Assembly: GCA_050185195.1 (NCBI GenBank) | Contig: JBFWZQ010000006.1 | Coordinates: 62,001-126,000, forward strand | Direction: 5' to 3' | Source: CADEFQ01 sp050185195 | GTDB taxonomy: Bacteria > Pseudomonadota > Gammaproteobacteria > Steroidobacterales > Steroidobacteraceae | Length of the DNA stretch: 64,000 nucleotides | Part shown: in pieces, positions 7,902 to 16,567 of the stretch | How the letters are laid out: the number at the start of each line of letters is the position of its first letter | How positions within the stretch are numbered: the first letter of the stretch is position 1 | Made by a program: the position numbers and the translations under genes | Notes under the pieces: model-generated | The model's database searches: none | What the model was told of the DNA's origin: nothing | What the model saw: only the letters and a program-made list of their open reading frames with translations

Positions 7902-8439
7902 CAGAGCGTCTACCGCGGCAACCCGAACAGACTTCGCGTCGCCGCGCCCACTTGTCGATCAGCATCGCGCTCTGACAGTGGAGGCATCGAAACAACTCGA
8001 TGTCCTCTGAACTCGCCGCGCCGCGCGCCAGCAGCGCGGCCTGGTCGAACTCCATGTCCGCGGTTGGCTCCCATTCGCGGAAGATTTCGAAGGCGGTGCA
8101 CAGCCGCTCGCCGTTCTCCAGCCCCGGCTGAAGGTCCCACGACTTGCCATGCGGCACGAAGCGTTGGCACAGCGCCTGATGAATGCTGATGAAGACGGTC
8201 GCGTGACTCAGACGCACGGAGGAGCGGAAGAACGGTTGAAAGGACGTCGGTGCCGGACCGCGGAATCCGTCGCCGGCATCGGGGAGCCAGCGACGCTTGA
8301 GGGTGATGAGCCGATCAGGTGTGAGCCCGCTCCAATCGCAGGCGGTCTGCGCACGGGCGCCGTGCGACAAGAGCCGCAGACCCAGTTGAATCCTCCGGTA
8401 GTAGCGGTCGAACCGCGCGTCGCCGCTGGTGGTGTCCAT
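7891..8439 (-). CDS. FlhC-like zinc-ribbon transcriptional regulator
   Basis: 182 residues. The N-terminal half (about 15-55) has a helix-turn-helix region, QTACDWSGLTPDRLITLKRR, resembling FlhC. The C-terminal half holds a zinc-ribbon with cysteines at 152, 155, 171 and 174, the arrangement used by the flagellar master regulator FlhC. No flagellar genes are nearby and the protein sits in an accessory island, so it is more likely an island-borne regulator than the chromosomal flhC. An AGG seven bases upstream supports the start. It diverges from an unknown gene at 8545. The FlhC assignment rests on motif pattern only. Confidence 0.6.
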   Translation of the reverse strand: MDTTSGDARFDRYYRRIQLGLRLLSHGARAQTACDWSGLTPDRLITLKRRWLPDAGDGFRGPAPTSFQPFFRSSVRLSHATVFISIHQALCQRFVPHGKSWDLQPGLENGERLCTAFEIFREWEPTADMEFDQAALLARGAASSEDIELFRCLHCQSAMLIDKWARRREVCSGCRGRRSASP

Positions 8440-8544
8440 AGGTCAACCTGCTGAAGTTTCTGCCACAAATGCCCCAGAAACCTGAGGGCGTTTCCGCCGT
8501 GACGGCTCCCAACAATGCCATTTTGTCTGGGAGATCTGGCGACG

Positions 8545-9360
8545 GTGCGCACGAAAGATTCTGGGGACGGAGAGGGGGCGGATGGTCAGCAGCTCTCGCA
8601 ACACAAATGGAAGGGCGCCCGGTCGATCGGCCTGGCCCATCAACTGAACCAGCAGTTCATCGAACTCTGCTGGGAGCTTTCGCTCGACGGTGCGACGGGT
8701 CATCCGTTCCCGGTCGTCGGATCGTACCGGGACCTCTGGCGCCACCTCGATCCGGTCGCGCGACAACGCCTGTCGCTCTTTCCGTTCGTGATCGTCGACC
8801 TGAGATTCGGCGACGTGGCGTGGTGGCGAATGGCCGTCGGCAACGGCGCGCATGCGCGCAGCCACAGCAACGGAGCAGCGCCTACGACCCGTTGGGACTG
8901 GCTCGCTCTTGAGACCCTGATGTTCGGCTGGCAGGTCGCCCGCGAGGATCGCAGCGTGGCCTCTATGATCTTCGCGATGCCGCCGTCCGTCGCCGATTGC
9001 ATCGCCGCCCTGACGATGCAGCAGGTACGCACGCTCGCTGTCGAGAGCGCGAAGTCCCTGCGCCTGCGCTGGGACAATCACCCGCGCCTGTGGCGCGATC
9101 TCCTGCTGGCAGCGCGCGAGCCGGACGACGCCGCATTGGAGGCGCTCCGACGCGAGGCGAAGCTGCATTTCTGCGGAGAGCTGATCCATGACACGACGCG
9201 CCTGACGATCGGTCATCGGGAAAACCAATGGGGGGCGACACAGATATGCACCACGAAATTTCCAGCCGCTGCGGCTCCATCGCCGTGCTCGCCGCTACGC
9301 TGGTGGTACTCGGCGCACCGGCCAATGCGGCCGAGAGTGGCATGGAGGAAATTGTCGTGA
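8545..9360 (+). CDS. Unknown island protein, possibly 3'-altered
   Basis: Up to 271 residues from the GTG at 8545 (GGGAG about 11 bases upstream); an upstream in-frame ATG at 8515 would give 281. Residues about 20-215 look like a real soluble protein with balanced composition and several Trp-rich helices. The last ~45 residues are read from DNA that also encodes the start and signal peptide of the TonB receptor in another frame, and look like out-of-frame sequence. I infer the original 3' end was lost when the island edge decayed, or that the true gene ends in a fusion. It is divergent from the FlhC-like gene and may be its partner. No function recognised. Confidence 0.5.
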   Translation: MRTKDSGDGEGADGQQLSQHKWKGARSIGLAHQLNQQFIELCWELSLDGATGHPFPVVGSYRDLWRHLDPVARQRLSLFPFVIVDLRFGDVAWWRMAVGNGAHARSHSNGAAPTTRWDWLALETLMFGWQVAREDRSVASMIFAMPPSVADCIAALTMQQVRTLAVESAKSLRLRWDNHPRLWRDLLLAAREPDDAALEALRREAKLHFCGELIHDTTRLTIGHRENQWGATQICTTKFPAAAAPSPCSPLRWWYSAHRPMRPRVAWRKLS

Positions 9361-11723
9361 CTGCGCGCAAGGTGCAGGAGCGGCTCATCGACGTGCCGAT
9401 GGCCGTCACGGCCATGACGTCGGAACAGATCGAGCAGAAGGGTATCCGCAGCCTCGATGACGTAGCGGCCAATACGCCGGGCCTGACTTTCTCCAACCTG
9501 CAGGGCGAACTCCTGCCGGCACCTGTGATCCGCGGCGTGGCGCCGATCAACATATTCGGCGAGAACAACGTCGGCATCTTCATCGACGGCGTTTTTGTTT
9601 CCGGTCGCGCCGGCCTGAACTTCAGCCAGCTCGACCTGGATCGCATCGAGGTGATCAAGGGTCCGCAGGCAGCCCTGTACGGCCGCAATGCCTTCAGCGG
9701 TGCGATCAACTACGTCAGCAGGAAGCCGACCGACGTGTTCCGGGCGGATACCGAGGTAACCGTCGGCAACGACGGCCAGTTCCGGACCGCGGTGTCGGCG
9801 GGCGGACCGCTGATCGATGGAGTGCTGAAGGGGCGACTGGCCGTCAGCTACGACAAGAATGACGGTTCCTACGATAACCGGTATGTCGGCATTGGTCGCG
9901 GCGCCGATATCGGCGGACACGAATACAGGACTGGCCACGGTGTCCTCACGTGGACGCCCAGCGAAGACTTCGAGGCCGAGCTCTCCGTGTACGTGTCGAG
10001 CGACTTGATCGACCAGACTGCACAGGGTGCGATCGCGGCGAACTGCGAGGACCGCAACCTCGTCAACCCGATGCTGTCGAGCCGGCTGCAGAACTACTGC
10101 GGCGAGATTCCGGGCCTTGGCGACAACGGCACCATGGCCATTCCCCAGGCGCTCGGCGAAGACCGCAAGCTGACTCGCGGCAGCCTCCGCCTGGCCTGGG
10201 ACACCAGCGTCGGCACCATCAGTTCACTGACGGGTTACTCCGCGCTGAGCGACAGCTTCCTGATCGATGGCGGCAGGGGCATGGGCGAGGAAATCCCCTT
10301 CACTTATCTGTCGGGCCTGATTGCGGCCGGACCGCCGTTCAATCGGTATAGCCAGCGGAAGACCTTCACGACCGGCCTGTTGCAGATCGAACCGCCGTCC
10401 ACGACTGACGAAATCAGCGAGGAGTTGAGGTTCACCAGTCCCGCAGACCGCCGCTTCCGCTATTCAGGCGGCCTCTACTTCTACAAGACGGAATTCAAGG
10501 GCGTGCTCCGTGGTACGGTGGCCACGCGACCGCTGCCGGCGGACTTCGGCTCGTTCTGCCTCGCCTGCGCCTTCACCGGGCCGGGCGGCTGGGTGGATTT
10601 CGCCCAGGGCGCCGGTGATGCCACGTTTCTCCCCTGGTTCAATGACAAGCCGCTGGGTGGTGGCAGTGCCGAGAAGATCAACCTGACCGAGGACAAGGCG
10701 TTCGCGGTATTTGCGTCCGCCGACTGGGACTTCCGCGAGAACCTGACCGGGCGCATCGAGGGGCGCTGGACGCGCACCGACAAGAACTTCGAGAACAAGG
10801 AGACCAATGGCACGGGCGATGCCTCGTGGAACACCACGGACTGGCGCACCACGCTGAGCTACAAGCCGGCTGCCAACATGACGGTGTACGGCTCGGTGGG
10901 CCACGCGGAGAAGGCGGGCGGCTTCGACATCCAGAACGTGCAGTTCCAGGACACCCCGGGTGTAAACGTGTCCGCGTTCAAGACTTTCGACCCGGAGAAA
11001 AACACGACCTACGAACTGGGATTCAAGTCGGAACTGCTGAATCGCCGCCTGCGGTCCGAAATCGCGGTTTATTACATCGACTGGAGCGATATCGTGATCC
11101 CGCAAGGCCAGGAGTCGATCAATGGGCGGCCCCTGGTCACACCCACTGCGTTCAACGTGAACAGTGGCGACGCTTCCATCCTGGGTGCGGAGTTTTCCGT
11201 GGACGTCGCGATCACCGATCACTGGACGGGCAACTTCGGTGTGGCCTACCAGGATGCGGAATACGGCGATGCGAAGCTGGATTCCTACAGGCTGTTCCCG
11301 AGTTTCGCCCCCGATGGCGATATCAAGGGCAACACCATCCTGTGGACTTCCGAGTGGCAGGCCACCATCGGAGCCGGCTACCAGGCGCCCCTGCGCGGGA
11401 ACGTGGACTGGTACCTGCGCGGCGACGCGGCCTATCGCGGCAAGCAATTCCAGGACGCCGGCAATGAGGCATGGGTCCCGTCATCCACCACCGCCAACGC
11501 GCATCTCGGCATCGCCAGGGAAGACAGCTGGTCGATCGAGCTCTATGCGTTGAACCTCAATGGCAACGACAAGCCAACGGGCGCCTACCGCGACGTGTTC
11601 TTCACCAACACGATTCCGGGAACGCCTCCGGTCAACAACGGCGGCTCCTTCTTCCCGTGGCGGTACAGCATTACCTACCCGCGCATGGAGCAGTACGGGG
11701 TGACCTGGCGCGTGCGGTTCTAG
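9246..11723 (+). CDS. TonB-dependent outer-membrane receptor
   Basis: 825 residues. A signal peptide (about 1-27) precedes a TonB-box-like stretch MEEIVVTARK, a plug domain (about 40-160, with the GPQAALYGRNAFSGAINYVSR block) and a 22-strand-type beta-barrel ending in aromatic residues and a terminal Phe (ITYPRMEQYGVTWRVRF). Such receptors import iron chelates, vitamin B12 or carbohydrates using TonB energy. I start at the second in-frame ATG, preceded by a G-rich ribosome site; an ATG 18 bp upstream is also possible. There is no adjacent transporter to reveal the substrate. Confidence 0.9.
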   Translation: MHHEISSRCGSIAVLAATLVVLGAPANAAESGMEEIVVTARKVQERLIDVPMAVTAMTSEQIEQKGIRSLDDVAANTPGLTFSNLQGELLPAPVIRGVAPINIFGENNVGIFIDGVFVSGRAGLNFSQLDLDRIEVIKGPQAALYGRNAFSGAINYVSRKPTDVFRADTEVTVGNDGQFRTAVSAGGPLIDGVLKGRLAVSYDKNDGSYDNRYVGIGRGADIGGHEYRTGHGVLTWTPSEDFEAELSVYVSSDLIDQTAQGAIAANCEDRNLVNPMLSSRLQNYCGEIPGLGDNGTMAIPQALGEDRKLTRGSLRLAWDTSVGTISSLTGYSALSDSFLIDGGRGMGEEIPFTYLSGLIAAGPPFNRYSQRKTFTTGLLQIEPPSTTDEISEELRFTSPADRRFRYSGGLYFYKTEFKGVLRGTVATRPLPADFGSFCLACAFTGPGGWVDFAQGAGDATFLPWFNDKPLGGGSAEKINLTEDKAFAVFASADWDFRENLTGRIEGRWTRTDKNFENKETNGTGDASWNTTDWRTTLSYKPAANMTVYGSVGHAEKAGGFDIQNVQFQDTPGVNVSAFKTFDPEKNTTYELGFKSELLNRRLRSEIAVYYIDWSDIVIPQGQESINGRPLVTPTAFNVNSGDASILGAEFSVDVAITDHWTGNFGVAYQDAEYGDAKLDSYRLFPSFAPDGDIKGNTILWTSEWQATIGAGYQAPLRGNVDWYLRGDAAYRGKQFQDAGNEAWVPSSTTANAHLGIAREDSWSIELYALNLNGNDKPTGAYRDVFFTNTIPGTPPVNNGGSFFPWRYSITYPRMEQYGVTWRVRF

Positions 11724-11724
11724 C

Positions 11725-11940
11725 CGGCGCCCCCGGCTGAAATCGCATGGCGATCTGTTCCAGGATGTCCTGCTTCGCCGCCTCGCCGGGCTGATGGTGC
11801 AGGACGCCGATCAAGATCGCTGCGTTGAATGACGGCGCTGGATCCAGTTCGGCGATCGTGGTGAGGACTGCCTCGACTCGGTGGGACATCCCGGCTTCGG
11901 CCAAGTGCGCGCACTCTGGTGCACACGGGTTCGATTCGGC
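11725..11940 (-). pseudogene. SAM-dependent methyltransferase remnant
   Basis: A minus-strand frame reads EAGMSHRVEAVLTTIAEL, then FNAAILIGVLHH and ILEQIAMRFQPGAP. This is the middle of a class I SAM methyltransferase (post-II strand, acidic loop, motif with VLHH, then the RF.PGAP turn before strand 5). There is no N-terminal SAM-binding motif upstream, and the 3' part is cut by the end of the TonB gene. It is therefore a fragment left by deletion or rearrangement next to the receptor gene. Confidence 0.45.
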
Positions 11941-11971
11941 GAACGGTCGCCGGCGCGCTAGCGTCGGGCGT

Positions 11972-13102
11972 TCAGGCCTTCAGGTCAAACTCCGCCTCGG
12001 CGACCACCGCGCCGTTGATGCGCAGGTCGAGCGCGTGGCGACCGGCGTGGTAGCGCCGCGTCGTCACCTTGCGCATCGAATGCGTCTTGCCGAGCGTGCG
12101 TGTCTCGCCGGGGGCGAGTTCGATGGCCCAGCCCTTGAACACCTTGGGCGTGCGCGCCCCGTTCGCCTTCACGTGGTGCACGGCGTAATCGATCACGAGT
12201 CGCTGCGTGCGTCGCGCCGATGCGTGCAGCGTCAGATGCATCGCAAGCGTGTCGCCCACGCGGATCTTCGTCGGCGTTACCGTGAGCGCCACCGTTCCTG
12301 CGAAACGCTGGCCCAGCCCCCAGGCTTTCAGCATGCGCACATCACCCCGTTTGATGAGCGTGCGACTGGCGTGCTTGAGCAGCGCGCGGCGTTGGGGCGA
12401 TGCGTTCGACAAGTGGCGCACGACCCAGTCGATGACGAGCGTCGGGTGGTCCTTCGCGATGTCGTTCAGGTGATTGGCCACGCTGCGCCGCACGTAGTCG
12501 CTCGGGTCGTCGTGCAGGGCCTCGAGCAGCGGCAGTGTCGGTGATGGGTCGGCAATCAAACCCTTCAGCTGTAGCCCCCAGGGCAGGCGCGGGCGGCTGC
12601 CTTCGCTCGCAAGGCGCCGCACATGCGGGCTTGGATCCTGCGTCCAGCGTTGCAGCGTGGCGAAGGTGAGCGCAGGGTGCGCCACGATGAAGGGTCGCAG
12701 CGCCCATTCAGCGGTGAAGCGTTCTGTCAGTGCGTGCAGGCAACGCAGCGCGCGCTTCGGATGCCCCATGCCGCGCCGGGCCACGAACTCGGTCAGCGGC
12801 CACACGGGCCAACCCGCCAGGCCGGCAGTCCCGGTACGCAGATCGCCCAGTTCTTCGTCGCCGCGTACCGGCGCGAGGCTCGCCTCGATCGCGCGGCATG
12901 CCGCGTCGAAGTCGTCCGGCAAGGTGGCTTCGAGGGCAGCGCACAGGTGCTGTGCGCGCGCCTTCAGTTCGAGGGTCTCGAGGCCGTCGAGGGCGAGCGC
13001 CTCGAAACGCCTGCCGTCGAAGCGCGGCCATGCGCGCGCCAGGTGGCGTCGCAGTTCTCCCACGCCTTCGCGGTCAATGAGGTTCTTGAAGGGCTCCGCC
13101 AT
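11972..13102 (-). CDS. DNA alkylation repair protein (HEAT-repeat, AlkD-like)
   Basis: 376 residues. The sequence is a series of short helical HEAT-like repeats, including RWTQDPSPHVRRLASEGSRP, LHDDPSDYVRRSVANHLNDI and the neighbouring HPTLVIDWV. These are typical of AlkC/AlkD-type DNA alkylation repair glycosylases, which bind DNA in the concave face and excise N3/N7-alkyl purines. The C-terminal 100 residues form a beta-rich extension (TPTKIRVGDTLAMHLTLHAS) seen in AlkC-like members. Start: the ATG at 13100-13102, with the longer open frame upstream overlapping the divergent lipase. It is divergent from the lipase gene 96 bp away. Confidence 0.82.
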   Translation of the reverse strand: MAEPFKNLIDREGVGELRRHLARAWPRFDGRRFEALALDGLETLELKARAQHLCAALEATLPDDFDAACRAIEASLAPVRGDEELGDLRTGTAGLAGWPVWPLTEFVARRGMGHPKRALRCLHALTERFTAEWALRPFIVAHPALTFATLQRWTQDPSPHVRRLASEGSRPRLPWGLQLKGLIADPSPTLPLLEALHDDPSDYVRRSVANHLNDIAKDHPTLVIDWVVRHLSNASPQRRALLKHASRTLIKRGDVRMLKAWGLGQRFAGTVALTVTPTKIRVGDTLAMHLTLHASARRTQRLVIDYAVHHVKANGARTPKVFKGWAIELAPGETRTLGKTHSMRKVTTRRYHAGRHALDLRINGAVVAEAEFDLKA

Positions 13103-13198
13103 GAGGCCGGCAGCATAGCGGCGCCCGCATCGGCCCGCACTGCCGGGCGCGTCCTTGCGCGGTGGACGCGAGGCGCGGGGTTTGCCACAGTCTTTCCC

Positions 13199-14365
13199 AT
13201 GAATGGAATCCCGCGATTCCTGGCCGCGGCGATCTGCGGCGTCCTGTTCACCACGGCGGCCATCGCCGTCGATTTCGCCCCTGGCACCGTGCTGTCCGTG
13301 CAATCGCAAGCCGTGGCGGCTCCTCTCACCCACGCCGGCGAACGCTTCCTCATCACGTATCGCAGCCGCGGTATACGCGGCGAGCCGATCGTGGCCTCCG
13401 GCTTCGTCCTGCTGCCGAATTCGCGCGCGCCCTGGCAGGGCTGGCCGGTGCTGGCCTGGGCGCATGGCACCACCGGCGTGGCCGACACCTGTGCGCCCTC
13501 GGCCGACTTTCCGAATGGTCCGGTGCACGATTATCAGCAAGTCGCCGACGTCGCGCTCGACGCCTGGCTAGCGCGCGGCTATGCGGTGGTCGCGCCTGAC
13601 TACGAAGGCCTCGGCACACCGGGCGGGCATCCTTATATGGACGCAGCCAGCCAGTTGCACACGCTGGTCGATGCGGTGCGCGCCCTGCACCGGTTGCGCC
13701 CGGGCGCACTCAGCCGCGACTGGCTGGTGATGGGCCATAGCCAGGGCGGCGCGGCCGCGCTGCAGGTCGCCGCGCACGGCCAGGCCGAGTTGCCGCAGAT
13801 GCGCCTGCGTGGCGCGATTGCCCTGGCACCGGGCGGCTACGACTACGCCGGCATCGCCCGCTACGCGCGGGAGCATCCGCAGCTGCCACCCGCCGTCGCC
13901 GCGTTCGTCCCGATCGTGCTGCTGGGCGCGCAGGCCGCCAATCCAGGCATCGACCTCACGGCGCTGATCGATCCGGCGCTGCATCCGCTGCTCGACAAGG
14001 CGCGCAGTCGCTGCCTGTCCGAATTGCAGCAGGAAATCCGCGGCAGCCCGGCCGGCGTGTTCCGTCGGGGCGTCGACCTGCAGCCGCTGCTGGCCTATCT
14101 CGACCGCCAGGACATCCGGCGAATGGTTCCGGCCGTGCCGTTGTTGCTGGTGCAGGGCGAAGCCGACCAATTGGTCGATGCGCGCGGTACTGCCGCCTAT
14201 GTTCACCAACTATGTGCGGCTGGCAATCGCAATGTCTTCCTGCGGCCCATCGCGGGCGGCAGCCATCGCGATGCGCTGAGCCAAAGCCCGGCCCTGACCG
14301 CGGACTTCGTCGCCCAGCTCGACGGAAAGGATCGACTGCCGGCCTGCGCCGCCGCAGCCAGGTGA
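13199..14365 (+). CDS. Secreted lipase/esterase, alpha/beta hydrolase
   Basis: 388 residues. An N-terminal signal peptide (about 1-22) is followed by an alpha/beta hydrolase fold. The nucleophile elbow is GHSQGG (about 180-185), an oxyanion-side WAHGTTG lies around 88-94, and a downstream VQGEADQLVD supplies the acid, with GSHRDA supplying the catalytic His. The DYEGLGTPG region and length match the LIP-type secretory lipase family, exported enzymes that hydrolyse lipid esters. It is preceded by a short divergent intergenic region shared with the alkylation repair gene. Substrate specificity cannot be assigned. Confidence 0.82.
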   Translation: MNGIPRFLAAAICGVLFTTAAIAVDFAPGTVLSVQSQAVAAPLTHAGERFLITYRSRGIRGEPIVASGFVLLPNSRAPWQGWPVLAWAHGTTGVADTCAPSADFPNGPVHDYQQVADVALDAWLARGYAVVAPDYEGLGTPGGHPYMDAASQLHTLVDAVRALHRLRPGALSRDWLVMGHSQGGAAALQVAAHGQAELPQMRLRGAIALAPGGYDYAGIARYAREHPQLPPAVAAFVPIVLLGAQAANPGIDLTALIDPALHPLLDKARSRCLSELQQEIRGSPAGVFRRGVDLQPLLAYLDRQDIRRMVPAVPLLLVQGEADQLVDARGTAAYVHQLCAAGNRNVFLRPIAGGSHRDALSQSPALTADFVAQLDGKDRLPACAAAAR

Positions 14366-14794
14366 CTGGATGTTTCAGGTGCCACTGGGTCGCCTGTTCA
14401 TAGGCGCAACCCACGCGGCACAGCAGCGCTTCGCTCGACCGGCGACCCACGAACGCCGAGAAACCGCACGGCGCGTCATCGCGGTCGCTGTCACGGCCGC
14501 CGCCGGCGCGACTTCGGCGAGGCTGTCGATCGATGAGCGGTTCGTCTTCGCCGGATGCACGCAGCGCGGGCGCGAGACCGGCGAGTGCGGGGCCGGCCAG
14601 CATGGCCTGCAGTACGCACCTCCGTGTGGCGTCGCCCATGCCCCCTCCCTGTGACGGGGAAACAGGATTCTGCGGCGCACTCTCCCAGAAGAGTTCCCCG
14701 GGCGAAATCGTCCTGGCGCTGCCGAATGCCTTCGACAGTGCGACACTGTCGGCTTCTCCCGCCGCATCGAGCGGCACACCTGCAGGAACCACGC
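14366..14794. other. 429-bp stretch with no convincing gene
   Basis: I see no intact gene. On the minus strand, a frame from 14639 begins MGDATRRCVLQAMLAGPALA, which looks like a twin-arginine export signal, but the frame then runs out of coding character and into the antisense of the lipase. This could be a decayed exported-protein gene broken by frameshift. The right end presumably carries the promoter of the ABC transporter operon; no clear sigma-70 boxes were found. Confidence 0.3.
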
Positions 14795-15724
14795 GTGCCT
14801 CCCGTCATTTCCATCCGCGGCCTCACCAAGACCTACGCATCCGGCTTCCAGGCACTGAAGGGCGTCGACCTCGACATCGCCCGCGGCGAGATCTTCGCCC
14901 TGCTCGGGCCGAACGGTGCCGGCAAGACCACGCTCATCAGCATCGTCTGTGGCATCGTCAATGCGAGTGCCGGCAGCGTGATCGCCGACGGTCACGACAT
15001 CGTCCGCGACTATCGCGTTGTGCGTTCGAAAATCGGCCTCGTGCCGCAGGAGCTGCATACCGAAGCTTTCGAGAGCGTCTGGGCGGCGGTGCGCTTCTCG
15101 CGCGGACTGTTCGGTTGCAAGCCCGATCCGGCGCACCTGGAAAAGGTGTTGCGCGATCTGTCCCTGTGGGACAGGAGGGACAGCAAGATCGCCTCGTTGT
15201 CCGGCGGCATGAAGCGGCGCGTTTTGATCGCCAAGGCACTGGCGCACGAGCCGTCGATCCTGTTCCTCGATGAGCCCACCGCCGGTGTCGACGTCGAGCT
15301 GCGTCACGACATGTGGAATATGGTGCGCGGCCTGAGGGAACGGGGCACCACCATCGTCCTGACCACGCACTACATCGAGGAGGCCGAAGAAATGGCCGAC
15401 CGCATCGGTGTGATCAATCGTGGCGAACTCGTGGTGGTGGAAGACAAACATACGCTGATGCGACGGCTCGGCAAGAAGCAGCTGGCCCTGACGCTGCAGC
15501 GCCCGCTGGCTGGCGTCCCCGTGGAGCTGGCCGACCTGCCGCTGGAACTGGCGCCGGATGGCGCGGCGCTCGTCTACACATTTGACACGCAGTCGGAGGA
15601 GACCGGCATCGCGGCGTTGCTGCGCAGGCTCGACGAGCAGGGCATCGATTTCAAGGACCTGCATTCCAGCGAAAGCTCGCTGGAGGAAATCTTCGTCAGC
15701 CTGGTGCGGGAGGCGCGCGCATGA
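14795..15724 (+). CDS. ABC-2 type exporter ATP-binding protein
   Basis: 309 residues. Walker A GPNGAGKT lies at 38-45, the Q-loop at 85, the signature LSGGMKRR at 135-142 and Walker B ILFLDE at 155-160, with the switch His in TTHYIEEAEE. The C-terminal 80 residues form the DUF4162-like extension found in DrrA/YadG-type exporters, ending in SSLEEIFVSLV. The start is GTG with AGGAA six bases upstream; the frame opens further upstream but without a better start. It overlaps the permease gene by 4 bp. Homologous pairs export lipids, capsule parts or drugs; the substrate is not evident. Confidence 0.88.
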   Translation: MPPVISIRGLTKTYASGFQALKGVDLDIARGEIFALLGPNGAGKTTLISIVCGIVNASAGSVIADGHDIVRDYRVVRSKIGLVPQELHTEAFESVWAAVRFSRGLFGCKPDPAHLEKVLRDLSLWDRRDSKIASLSGGMKRRVLIAKALAHEPSILFLDEPTAGVDVELRHDMWNMVRGLRERGTTIVLTTHYIEEAEEMADRIGVINRGELVVVEDKHTLMRRLGKKQLALTLQRPLAGVPVELADLPLELAPDGAALVYTFDTQSEETGIAALLRRLDEQGIDFKDLHSSESSLEEIFVSLVREARA

Positions 15725-16497
15725 TCAACCTGTCATTCAACGGGCCGGCCATCCAGGCGATCTACCGCTTCGAGATGGCGCGCGCATTCCGCACCCTCAC
15801 CCAGTCCATTGCCTCGCCCGTGCTGTCGACTTCGCTGTATTTCGTCGTTTTCGGCGCGGCGATCGGCGCGCGCATGGGCGACGTGGAGGGCGTGAGTTAC
15901 GGGGCCTTCATCATTCCCGGCCTGATCATGTTGTCGCTGCTCAACGAAAGCATTTCGAACGCCTCGTTCGGCATCTACATGCCGAAGTGGTCGGGCACCA
16001 TCTTCGAGTTGCTGTCGGCACCCGTGTCGTTCGTCGAAGTGGTGGTGGGCTACGTCGGCGCCGCGGCAACCAAGTCGCTGTTGCTGGGCCTCCTGATCCT
16101 CGCCACCGCGCGCCTCTTCGTGCCGTACCACATCGAGCACCCGTTCTGGATGATCGCCTTCCTGCTGCTGACCTGCGTCAGCTTCAGCCTGTTCGGCTTC
16201 ATCATTGGACTCTGGGCCGACGACTTCCAGAAGCTGCAGGTGATCCCACTGATGATCGTGACGCCGCTGACCTTCCTCGGCGGCGCGTTCTACTCCATCA
16301 ACATGCTGCCGCCGCTTTGGCAGCACATCGCCCTGTTCAACCCGGTCGTCTACCTGATCAGCGGATTTCGCTGGAGCTTCTACGGCGTTGCCGATGTCGA
16401 CGTCGCCGTCAGCATCATCGCGATCCTTGGCTTCCTGGTCGTCTGCCTGGTGGCGGCCGGGTGGACTTTCCGGACCGGGTACAAGATCAGGACCTGA
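15721..16497 (+). CDS. ABC-2 type permease
   Basis: 258 residues with six hydrophobic segments (about 22-45, 58-80, 106-132, 139-165, 171-195, 226-248), the fold of ABC-2 (YadH/DrrB-like) exporter permeases. It contains the loop before helix 6, NPVVYLISGFRWSFYG, typical of that family. The start ATG overlaps the ATPase stop (ATGA). With the upstream ATPase it forms a complete two-gene exporter. Confidence 0.88.
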   Translation: MINLSFNGPAIQAIYRFEMARAFRTLTQSIASPVLSTSLYFVVFGAAIGARMGDVEGVSYGAFIIPGLIMLSLLNESISNASFGIYMPKWSGTIFELLSAPVSFVEVVVGYVGAAATKSLLLGLLILATARLFVPYHIEHPFWMIAFLLLTCVSFSLFGFIIGLWADDFQKLQVIPLMIVTPLTFLGGAFYSINMLPPLWQHIALFNPVVYLISGFRWSFYGVADVDVAVSIIAILGFLVVCLVAAGWTFRTGYKIRT

Positions 16498-16567
16498 CGT
16501 GGGGACGTGCGGGCCGCGGGACCGGCCATGATCAAATACGCGTCCACCCTGCCGCCCGAGTGGTCCG

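Noticed and set aside
8515..8544. ATG at 8515 as start of the unknown island gene
   Set aside because: Possible, but the GTG at 8545 has a better-placed GGGAG and the first ten residues look like leader DNA.
14375..14639. Minus-strand frame with a Tat-like start as a gene
   Set aside because: After about 40 residues the frame continues antisense through the lipase with no recognisable domain; kept only as a possible decayed gene in the intergenic entry.
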